A stretch of DNA of 64,000 bases. It comes from an uncultured Chlorobiota bacterium. GTDB taxonomy: Bacteria > Bacteroidota > Bacteroidia > Bacteroidales > JAADGE01. This document shows, piece by piece, positions 57,943 to 64,000 of this stretch. A program made the translations under genes and the position numbers. The DNA lies in assembly GCA_947311255.1 (NCBI GenBank), contig CAMZKL010000016.1:35340-99339 (forward strand). Direction: 5' to 3'. The notes beneath the pieces were generated by a model. That model was not told where the DNA came from. It did not search any database and saw only the letters and a program-made list of their open reading frames with translations. The first letter of the stretch is position 1, and each line of letters begins with the position of its first letter.

Positions 57943-58974
57943 TATATCTCCATTTTTGTCTTCCAGTGCAGCATTTATATTTGTTTCAATCCCAATAAAA
58001 CCTTCATTTTTTGTATAGTTTTTTATATCAATAAGCTCATTATTTTTATTGAAGATTAATTTATCAACACCTTTTTCACTTCCACACCAAAGGTTTCCTT
58101 CTGTGTCAGAAAAAAGGAGATAAATATTGTCAGAACTTAAACCGTCTATTTTTTGAAATTGTTTAAATACATATTTTCCGTTTTCTTTGGTTATTTTAAA
58201 AACTCCGTTAGAGCCTGTTCCCATCCATAATGTTCCTTTTCTGTTAATAATTGTTCTGTAATATACTTTTTCAATATTTGTATTTATTTTTGTAACATTT
58301 TTCCCATTATATTTGAAAAGTCCTTCGTTTATAGTTCCAATCCAAATATTATTTTCATTATCTTCGCAAAATGTCATTATATCTTTGGCATATAAACCAA
58401 TTTCTTTTCCAAATTGTTTAACATTTGTACCATCATATAAATATACACCTCTACTATTTGTTCCAAACCATAAATTGTTTTTACTATCTTTATAAATTGT
58501 TAAAATTCGTTTGGGAATTTCCTCGCCAGAAGAAGTTTTTATTTTTGAAAATGTTTTCCCGTTATATTTTATTATTCCGTTATTTCCCGAAGCAAACCAA
58601 AGATTACCAAATTTATCAGTTTCAACATCAAAAAAATGATTGTCTATTGTTCCGTTGTCTTTATTATAGTATGTGTATTTCTTTCCGTCAAATTTTGTTA
58701 ATCCAAATCCGTAAGTACAAAACCAAATATTACTGTCCATATCTAAGTTCATTCCCATAACAATCTCATTCTCAAAAGTACTAATTTTATCATAATGAAT
58801 AAAGGGAATTATGGTATTGAGCATTGTTGCACCATTTCTACCTCCTATCCAAATGTTTTTTTCATTATCTTCAAAAATTGATAAAACTGCAGTGTTTGTA
58901 AGGCCATTTTTTGCAGTAATATTATTGAATTTATTGTCTTTTAAAAAACCGCAACCTGCTTGTTCAGAAGAATA

Positions 58975-58977
58975 TCA
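58975..58977 (-). other. In-frame TGA at conserved Trp (codon 259) of the SpoIIE sensor
   Basis: The frame reads DDNL-stop-YSSEQAGCGF, again a reg_prop NLW-type blade with the Trp replaced by TGA. The frame stays open on both sides. Confidence 0.9.
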
Positions 58978-59772
58978 AAGGTTATCGTCAGAATCAATAA
59001 GAACATTATTAATGTTGTTATTTAATAAACCGTTTTTTAATGTAAAATTTTGTATTGTAAAATCAGGAGATATTTTGTAAATACCAAAGTTTCTAGATGA
59101 AATCCATATATTTCCTTTTTTGTCTTCGGCAAAAGAAGTCATTGGTTTAACAATATTATTATAAATTTTAGGGATTTCAGTAAAATTGTTATCCTTAAAT
59201 TTGTATATTTTTCTGTTGCCTAATGCTAATATATCTCCATTTTGTTTTATTAAAAATTGAATAGGATGTATTTTCTTTGATATTTTTAAAATTACACCAT
59301 CATCAAAAATATTTGTCCCTTTAAGTGTTGATATTATTATCCTGCCATCATTTAATTCAAAAGTTCTTAAAATAAAATTTGAGAATAAGCCTTCTTCTTT
59401 AGTGAAAGTTTTAAATTTACCTTTTTCTAATTTAGACAGCCCATTTTTTGTTGAAATCCAAATTCGTCCTTTCTTGTCTTGTATAATATGTGAAACAATA
59501 TTATTTTTAAGACCATTTTTGTTATTGTAAATTTTATAATTAAATCCGTTAAATTTTACAGCACCGTTTTGAGTTGCAAACCATAAATACCCTTCTTTGT
59601 CTTGTGTTATATAATCTGCATTAGATTGCGGAAAGCCGTTATCTACTGAATAATTTTCGTAATTAAAAAGTTGTGCATCCGAAATGCTTACATTATAGAA
59701 TGATGTTATTATAATTAAAAATAGAAACTTGTATTTTCTAATTCTGTGCATTCTATTTTGTTAAATTAAAAT

Positions 59773-60225
59773 TTAATTTAAAAGAATTTTTTTAACTTCA
59801 GAAGCAATTAATTTACCCTCTGCTTTTCCTGCAAGTTCTTTTGAAGCAAAACCCATAACTTTTCCCATATCTTTAATCCCAGAAGCTCCTGTTTTCTCAA
59901 TTATTTCTTTTATTATAGCAGCTACTTCAGTTTCTGTTAATTGTTTAGGTAAATAAGGTTGAATATATTTAACTTCTGTCATTTCTTTTTCGTATAAATC
60001 ATCTCTGTTTTGGGTTTTATATATTTCAGCAGAATCTTTTCTTTGTTTAACCATTCTTTGAAGAGTTTTAATTGCTTCGGCTTCACTAATTTCATTATTC
60101 CCTCCTGCAGAAGTTTTAATTAATAACAGCTGAGCTTTTATTGCTCTTAGAGCAGATAATTTATCCTTTGCCCTTTCTTTCATAGCAGTTTTTATGTCTT
60201 CGTTAATTTGTTCAAATAGTCCCAT
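59773..60225 (-). CDS. yqeY: GatB/YqeY domain protein
   Basis: This 150-residue protein is the stand-alone YqeY domain, homologous to the C-terminal tail of GatB, the tRNA-dependent amidotransferase subunit. It contains MKERAKDKLSALRAIKAQLLLI (about residues 15-36), LQRMVKQRKDSAEIY, YLPKQLTETE, and the conserved end GASGIKDMGKVMGFASKEL with EGKLIASEVKKIL. It may bind tRNA, but no enzymatic activity is established. Its start is 20 bp from the SpoIIE sensor start region and on the same strand. Confidence 0.93.
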   Translation of the reverse strand: MGLFEQINEDIKTAMKERAKDKLSALRAIKAQLLLIKTSAGGNNEISEAEAIKTLQRMVKQRKDSAEIYKTQNRDDLYEKEMTEVKYIQPYLPKQLTETEVAAIIKEIIEKTGASGIKDMGKVMGFASKELAGKAEGKLIASEVKKILLN

Positions 60226-60315
60226 ATTGTTTTTTTTATTTTATAAATATCCTTTAAAAAAAAAGGAAGAATTTGTAAAGTTATAAAAATTAAATAATTT
60301 TCTATTCAAAAATTT

Positions 60316-60323
60316 TATATTTG
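60316..60323 (+). promoter_or_regulatory. Possible -7 box for the MBOAT gene
   Basis: TATATTTG followed by C lies 13-20 bases before ATG 60336. It also argues against translation starting at the in-frame TTG 60321, which lies inside this box. Confidence 0.35.
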
Positions 60324-60335
60324 CAATCACAATTT

Positions 60336-61853
60336 ATGGCAGACTTATTTAAAAATATATTTCTATTCAATCAAGATGCTCCTTTAATTTTTACAAGGTT
60401 TTATTTTTGGGCTTTCTTTGCTGTTGTAATGGCATTTTATTCGGTCATTTATAAAAAAGAAAAGCCAAGAAACGCATACTTATTTATAATAAGTTTATTC
60501 TTTTATTATAAAACAAGTGGAATTTTCTTTCTTCTATTAATTTTTTCTACAATTGTTGATTTTTTTATTGGAAAAGCAATTTATAAGTCAGATATTAAAC
60601 TAAAAAGAAAACTTCTTGTTGCATTAAGTATTGTTGTAAACCTTTCGGTATTAGTATATTATAAATATTCAGGTTTCTTTACGGAAAGTTTTAATTATCT
60701 GTTTGATGCTCAGCTCAAACCTGTTGATTTGCTTGCAAAATGGACAAATCAGTTTGCAGGAACTCATTTTACAATAGATAAAATAATTCTTCCTGTTGGA
60801 ATTTCATTTTTTACATTTCAAACAATAAGCTATTCTGTTGATATTTATAGGAAAAAACTAAAACCTGTTGATAGTATTATTGATTTTGGCTTTTATGTTT
60901 CATTTTTTCCTCAATTAGTTGCAGGACCAATTGTTAGAGCATCAGAATTTATTCCGCAATTATATAAAAAATATCAACTTACAAAAGCTGAATTTGGTCT
61001 GGCAATTTTTATGATTTTAAACGGATTAATTAAAAAATTAGTCATAGCAGATTATATCGCTGTAAATTATGTGGATAGAGTTTTTAGTAATCCTCTTACA
61101 TATTCAGGTTTTGAAAATATTATGGCATTATATGGATATTCCATTCAAGTATATTCAGATTTCTCTGGTTATACAGATGTAGCAATTGGAGTAGCTCTAC
61201 TTATGGGATTTAGACTTCCGGTAAATTTTAATTCACCATACAAAGCATTACATACAGGAGAGTTCTGGAAAAGATGGCATATTTCACTATCAACTTGGCT
61301 AAAAGATTATCTTTATATTCCATTAGGTGGAAATAGAAAAGGAAATCTAAGAACAAATTTTAATTTAATGCTAACAATGTTGCTCGGAGGATTATGGCAC
61401 GGAGCAAGTTGGCAATTTGTTATTTGGGGAGGTCTTAATGGTATTGGACTTGTGATTTATAAAAATTGGAGAAAAATTACTCCTTTTAGAGATAGTAAAA
61501 GTTTAGCAATAAGGTTTTATGCAATTTTTTTAACTTTTAACTTTATTACTGTTACAAGAATCTGGTTTAGATCTGAAACAATGGAAGTTGCAAATAATAT
61601 TATGTATCAAATTACTCATGCTGTGCATATAAATCAGATTTGGGAAATGATTATTGCCTATAAAAATGTTTTTGTTTTAATGCTTATTGCAATGATTATT
61701 CATTGGTTGCCGGTAAGAATAAAAGATTTGTATAAAACAATTTTTATTAACTTACCGCAATGGGCAAAAGCAATAGCAGTAATAATTGCAGTTTTTATAA
61801 TTTGGCAAGCAAGAACAGCTGATTTACAGCCATTTATATATTTTCAATTTTAA
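60336..61853 (+). CDS. MBOAT-family membrane O-acyltransferase (AlgI/DltB-like)
   Basis: I start at ATG 60336 (MADLFKNIFLF), giving 505 residues with about 10-11 membrane segments. The catalytic His is His355 in LLGGLWHGASWQFVIWGG. The upstream LPVGISFFTFQTISYSVDIYR, FFPQLVAGPIVRASEF and SGYTDVAIGVALLMGF segments, and HISLSTWLKDYLYIPLGG, are AlgI signatures. It moves acyl (often acetyl) groups across the inner membrane onto an extracytoplasmic polymer. AlgI-type proteins normally have an SGNH partner (AlgJ/AlgX/DltD-like), and none lies next to it here, since the following gene is DUF5063. The target polymer is unknown. Confidence 0.92.
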   Translation: MADLFKNIFLFNQDAPLIFTRFYFWAFFAVVMAFYSVIYKKEKPRNAYLFIISLFFYYKTSGIFFLLLIFSTIVDFFIGKAIYKSDIKLKRKLLVALSIVVNLSVLVYYKYSGFFTESFNYLFDAQLKPVDLLAKWTNQFAGTHFTIDKIILPVGISFFTFQTISYSVDIYRKKLKPVDSIIDFGFYVSFFPQLVAGPIVRASEFIPQLYKKYQLTKAEFGLAIFMILNGLIKKLVIADYIAVNYVDRVFSNPLTYSGFENIMALYGYSIQVYSDFSGYTDVAIGVALLMGFRLPVNFNSPYKALHTGEFWKRWHISLSTWLKDYLYIPLGGNRKGNLRTNFNLMLTMLLGGLWHGASWQFVIWGGLNGIGLVIYKNWRKITPFRDSKSLAIRFYAIFLTFNFITVTRIWFRSETMEVANNIMYQITHAVHINQIWEMIIAYKNVFVLMLIAMIIHWLPVRIKDLYKTIFINLPQWAKAIAVIIAVFIIWQARTADLQPFIYFQF

Positions 61854-61882
61854 AAAAAGTATGTTTAATATAATGAATTATT

Positions 61883-62434
61883 ATGACTCAAAATTTACCG
61901 GATAAAATAATATATTCAAAAGAAGTTATTGAATTTGTAACAGTTGCAAATGAATATTGTATGCTTTTAGAAAGTTTAAATTTATTAACAAGAGAACAGT
62001 TTGTTAAGCAAACATATAACATTTTAACATTACTGCATTTAAAAGCAATTATTTTACCTAAACCCAAAGATATTTCAAATGCAAATACAGAAAGTTTTGT
62101 AAATGAAGCAGATTGGCATTTTATTGATAACGGTATTTCTAGAAAATTAGGAAGTTTAGAGACATACTCCGAACTGCGAGAACCATTAGACCCCGATAGT
62201 GTTTTAAATGTTAGTATTTCTGAATGTTTAACAGATACATTTCAAGATTTAAAAGATTTTACTCAGATATATCAATTTGGCAATGAAGATGCTATAACTG
62301 AGGCATTGTGGGAGTGTAAAAATAATTTTGAACAAATTTGGGGATCAAGAATTATTCTTGTTTTAAAAGAATTTCATAATTTAATATATGGGAATGTAGA
62401 TTTTACAGAAGATAAGAAAAATGAAAAAGAATAA
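61883..62434 (+). CDS. DUF5063-domain protein
   Basis: This 183-residue soluble protein matches DUF5063, a Bacteroidota family. The N-terminal EVIEFVTVANEYCMLLESLNLLTREQFV (residues about 15-42), then NILTLLHLKAIILPKP, and the later SECLTDTFQDLKDFTQIYQ and AITEALWECKNNFEQIWGSRIILVLKEFHNLIY are characteristic. It is probably all-helical. No function is known to me. In Bacteroidota such genes often neighbour small RNA-processing or 3'-5' exonuclease genes, but here it lies between the MBOAT gene and an HD hydrolase (15 bp gap to the latter). Confidence 0.85.
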   Translation: MTQNLPDKIIYSKEVIEFVTVANEYCMLLESLNLLTREQFVKQTYNILTLLHLKAIILPKPKDISNANTESFVNEADWHFIDNGISRKLGSLETYSELREPLDPDSVLNVSISECLTDTFQDLKDFTQIYQFGNEDAITEALWECKNNFEQIWGSRIILVLKEFHNLIYGNVDFTEDKKNEKE

Positions 62435-62449
62435 CTTTTTAAGATTTAG

Positions 62450-63103
62450 ATGAATAAAATTGAAATAATAAAAAAAACAATAAAATTTGTAAAAGAAACA
62501 TTAGCAGAAGCAGATGGTTCGCACGATTGGTTTCATATTGAAAGAGTTTTGAAAAACACACACTTAATTCTAAAAACCGAAAAAGCAGATGAATTTATTT
62601 GCGAACTCGCCGCTTTGCTTCATGATATTGCTGACCACAAATATCACAATGGAGATGAAACAATTGGAGTAAAAGTAACGAAAAATTTCCTGTTAGGTTT
62701 AAATGTTGATAATCATGTAATTACACAGGTTGTTAATATTGTTAAAAATATATCTTTTCTTGGCGGACATAAAACAAGTAATTATTTCTCTCCAGAATTT
62801 GCCGTTGTTCAAGATGCAGACCGATTAGATGCAATTGGAGCAATAGGCATTGCAAGAACATTTGCATATGGAGGATTTAAAAAAAGAGAAATTTATAATC
62901 CTAAAATTAAACCGAATTTAGGCATGAGCAAAGAAGAGTACAAAAAAAGTACAGCTCCTACAATTAATCATTTTTACGAAAAATTATTTCTTTTGAAAGA
63001 TAAAATGAATACCAAAACAGGAAAAGAACTTGCCGAAAATCGTCATAATTTTATGGAAATATTTTTGAATCAGTTTTATGATGAGTGGGATGGAAAATTA
63101 TAA
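62450..63103 (+). CDS. HD-domain phosphohydrolase (YedJ-like)
   Basis: This 217-residue protein is an HD-superfamily metal-dependent phosphohydrolase. The metal ligands are His30 or His34 of SHDWFHIERV, the HD pair in LAALLHDIADHKYHNGDE (about residues 60-77), and the later Asp in VQDADRLDAIGAIGIARTF (about 124-142). This layout matches the YedJ/uncharacterised nucleotidohydrolase group, which acts on nucleotides or related phosphates. It may share a transcript with DUF5063. The end KSTAPTINHFYEKLFLLKDKMNTKTGKELAENR is also typical. The substrate is unproven. Confidence 0.88.
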   Translation: MNKIEIIKKTIKFVKETLAEADGSHDWFHIERVLKNTHLILKTEKADEFICELAALLHDIADHKYHNGDETIGVKVTKNFLLGLNVDNHVITQVVNIVKNISFLGGHKTSNYFSPEFAVVQDADRLDAIGAIGIARTFAYGGFKKREIYNPKIKPNLGMSKEEYKKSTAPTINHFYEKLFLLKDKMNTKTGKELAENRHNFMEIFLNQFYDEWDGKL

Positions 63104-63133
63104 TGCTTATAAAATTTGAAAATAAATAGTAGA

Positions 63134-63619
63134 ATGAAATATATTTCTGTAATATTAATAATGTTTGTTTTTGCATGTAATACTAACAAAATATTATTGT
63201 CAAATAAATACGAAATAAAACAAAAACAGTCTATTGATATACTTCTTGATAATTGGCACAAAGCTGCAACAAATACAGATTTAGAAAATTATTTTAATAA
63301 AATGACAAACGATGCGATTTATTTAGGAACTTATGCAAGTGAGCGATGGACAAAAGATGATTTCTATAAATTTTGCAAACCCTATTTCGATAAAGGAAAA
63401 GCTTGGAATTTTAAACCGAAAAATCGACATATATACGTTTCAGGAACCGGAAAAATTGCTTGGTTCGATGAAATTTTAGATACTTGGATGGGCAATTGCA
63501 GAGGTTCCGGCGTTCTTGTATATAAAAACCGAAAATGGAAAATAAAACAATATAATCTTGCCGTTGCCGTTCCAAATGATATTATTAAAAATTACGTAAA
63601 ATTGTTAAAATCAAAATAA
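63134..63619 (+). CDS. SnoaL/NTF2-fold lipoprotein
   Basis: I start at ATG 63134 (MKYISVILIM), which gives a lipobox with Cys15 (FVFACNTNK). The TTG at 63116 would add six residues with no benefit. The 161-residue protein has an NTF2-like (SnoaL_3) cone fold: ILLDNWHKAATNTDLENYFNKMTNDAIYLGTYASERW (about residues 36-72), KIAWFDEILDTWMGNCRGSGVLVYKNRKWKIKQYNLAV near the C-terminus. It probably binds a small ligand at the outer or inner membrane, and no catalytic role is established. Its start is 31 bp after the HD gene stop, so they may be co-transcribed. Confidence 0.8.
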   Translation: MKYISVILIMFVFACNTNKILLSNKYEIKQKQSIDILLDNWHKAATNTDLENYFNKMTNDAIYLGTYASERWTKDDFYKFCKPYFDKGKAWNFKPKNRHIYVSGTGKIAWFDEILDTWMGNCRGSGVLVYKNRKWKIKQYNLAVAVPNDIIKNYVKLLKSK

Positions 63620-63626
63620 ACCTTAC

Positions 63627-63716
63627 AAACTTTCAACTTTATGAACTTTTAACTTTATAAACTTTCAACTTTAAGAACTTTTAACTTTATGAACTTTTAA
63701 CTTCACAAACTTTCAT
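63627..63716. repeat. Tandem array of a 16-bp unit
   Basis: Five and a half consecutive copies of a 16-bp unit of the form RAACTTTYAACTTTAT start at 63627, 63643, 63659, 63675, 63691 and 63707. The period is exact, with one to four changes per copy. It lies in the 205-bp gap between the SnoaL-like gene and the purM-like gene. Confidence 0.85.
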
Positions 63717-63824
63717 CTGTTCTTTGTTAATAAAAAGTTTAAAAACTTATTTAAACCAGTTGCTCTTTACAAACTTAAATCTTACTTTTGCACTTTCTTA
63801 ATACATAGTTTTTTAAAATAACTT

Positions 63825-64000
63825 ATGCAAAAAAAGAGCGGGGTTGATATAAACCTCGGAAACAAGTCCTCAAAAATCGCTTACAACTATGCGATTGAGA
63901 CTTTCCCAAACAGAAAAGGAAAGAGAGGAGCCGTCGCCTCAAAATCAAAAGGCGGATTTTCAAATTTATTAATTTTCGGAAAAGAACGTATCGGCATAGG
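63825..64000 (+). CDS. purM: PurM-like phosphoribosylformylglycinamidine cyclo-ligase, N-terminal part (runs off window)
   Basis: The ORF starts at ATG 63825 (MQKKSGVDINLGNKSSKIAYN) and is open for 58 codons to the window end. The GVDINLGN segment followed by a GGFSNLL strand matches the beginning of AIR synthase (PurM) proteins, where GVDIDAGN and GGFG occur. The IAYNYAIETFPNRKGK stretch between them resembles the divergent PurM form found outside the E. coli type. The enzyme would close the imidazole ring in purine synthesis (FGAM to AIR). Only the first 58 residues are visible and no ATP-binding motif is included, so another AIR-synthase-like protein is possible. Confidence 0.6.
   Translation, partial: MQKKSGVDINLGNKSSKIAYNYAIETFPNRKGKRGAVASKSKGGFSNLLIFGKERIGI

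Larger units (their letters stand above)
56566..59751 (-). pseudogene. Beta-propeller/Y_Y_Y/SpoIIE sensor phosphatase with two in-frame TGA codons
   Basis: A single frame of 1062 codons runs from 59751 to TAA at 56566, interrupted at codons 259 (58975-58977) and 604 (57940-57942), both TGA. Domains in order are: signal peptide; two-component-regulator (reg_prop) propeller repeats (about 25-620; DLWFAT/NIWIG-type blades); Y_Y_Y domain (about 640-715); TM helix (about 740-762); coiled coil (NERTRELKTQKEELKEQKEEL); and SpoIIE/PP2C phosphatase (about 815-1061; GDFYWAKE, DCTGHGIPGALVSMLG, FSDGYVDQF). Both stops fall at the invariant blade Trp (DDNL-stop-YSS and NGDI-stop-FGT), so TGG-to-TGA changes are likely. 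Intact, it would sense a ligand and dephosphorylate an anti-sigma antagonist. It is probably inactive, or partly read through. Confidence 0.85.

Noticed and set aside
57940-58977. Selenocysteine at the in-frame TGA codons
   Set aside because: Both sites are conserved structural Trp positions in propeller blades, not redox sites, and no SECIS-like hairpin is apparent just downstream.
63627-63716. CRISPR array
   Set aside because: Repeats are contiguous 16-bp units with no unique spacers and no cas genes nearby.
1-64000. Alternative genetic code with TGA as Trp (code 4) or Gly (code 25)
   Set aside because: RadC, the TonB receptor (last residue Phe) and the MFS protein all end at TGA in the expected place, and the three internal TGAs fall at two Trp positions and one Gly position, so no single reassignment fits.
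1-64000. tRNA, rRNA or insertion-sequence genes
   Set aside because: I saw no T-loop GGTTCGAATCC-type sequence, no rRNA segments and no transposase ORF in any frame listed or read.

Overview
The window is a stretch of low-GC (roughly 30% by eye) Bacteroidota chromosome, most like an anaerobic or facultatively anaerobic, polysaccharide-degrading Bacteroidales/Marinilabiliales-type bacterium. The support is two SusC/SusD outer-membrane pairs, type IX secretion (T9SS) C-terminal sorting domains, many Bacteroidota lipoproteins (SPII lipobox), TAnnTTTG-type promoters, almost no Shine-Dalgarno sequences, an indolepyruvate:ferredoxin oxidoreductase pair and MeaB. The species cannot be named from the sequence alone.

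Layout. 1-5.7 kb: a giant secreted adhesin-like protein (minus strand), interrupted by one in-frame TGA and running off the left edge. 6.0-8.8 kb: iorA-iorB-hotdog thioesterase. 8.8-12.2 kb: POT transporter, GNAT/FemAB-like protein and glycosyltransferase 2 (minus). 12.4-20.1 kb: housekeeping and mixed genes (radC, a decayed TPR/SpoIIE remnant, a secreted GH13 amylase, MerR, trmD, CPBP protease, rho with its terminator). 20.1-22.5 kb: a TonB receptor.

22.5-40.7 kb (all minus) is a complete polysaccharide utilisation locus (PUL): DeoR/AgaR-type regulator with a triple direct-repeat operator, five-bladed-propeller glycosidase, SIS sugar-phosphate isomerase/deaminase, ROK kinase, GH2 exo-glucosaminidase-like enzyme, two GH26 lipoproteins, a carbohydrate-binding T9SS protein, a DUF4434 lipoprotein, SusC, SusD, a PKD surface lipoprotein and an MFS sugar porter. 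The enzymes fit together as surface endo-cleavage by GH26, SusCD import, removal of (amino)sugar by GH2, inner-membrane uptake by MFS, then ROK phosphorylation and SIS isomerisation/deamination. The glucosamine-containing substrate is an inference and is the most interesting hypothesis here.

41.2-44.6 kb: class IV aminotransferase, LptB and a phosphohexomutase. 44.9-51.3 kb: a second SusCD operon with two lipoproteins but no enzymes, under a near-consensus Bacteroidota promoter and closed by a strong terminator. 51.4-56.2 kb: meaB, a TIGR02757 gene and a secreted papain-like peptidase with a T9SS tail. 56.6-59.8 kb: a reg_prop/Y_Y_Y/SpoIIE sensor phosphatase broken by two in-frame TGA codons, both at conserved Trp positions. 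59.8-64 kb: yqeY, an MBOAT acyltransferase, DUF5063, HD hydrolase, SnoaL-like lipoprotein, a 16-bp tandem repeat and the start of a purM-like gene.

Recurrent oddities are in-frame TGA codons and a homopolymer frameshift, concentrated in SpoIIE-type signalling genes. Intact genes here still end in TGA three times (against about 34 TAA and 4 TAG), so I read these as lesions or sequence errors, not a recoded genetic code.
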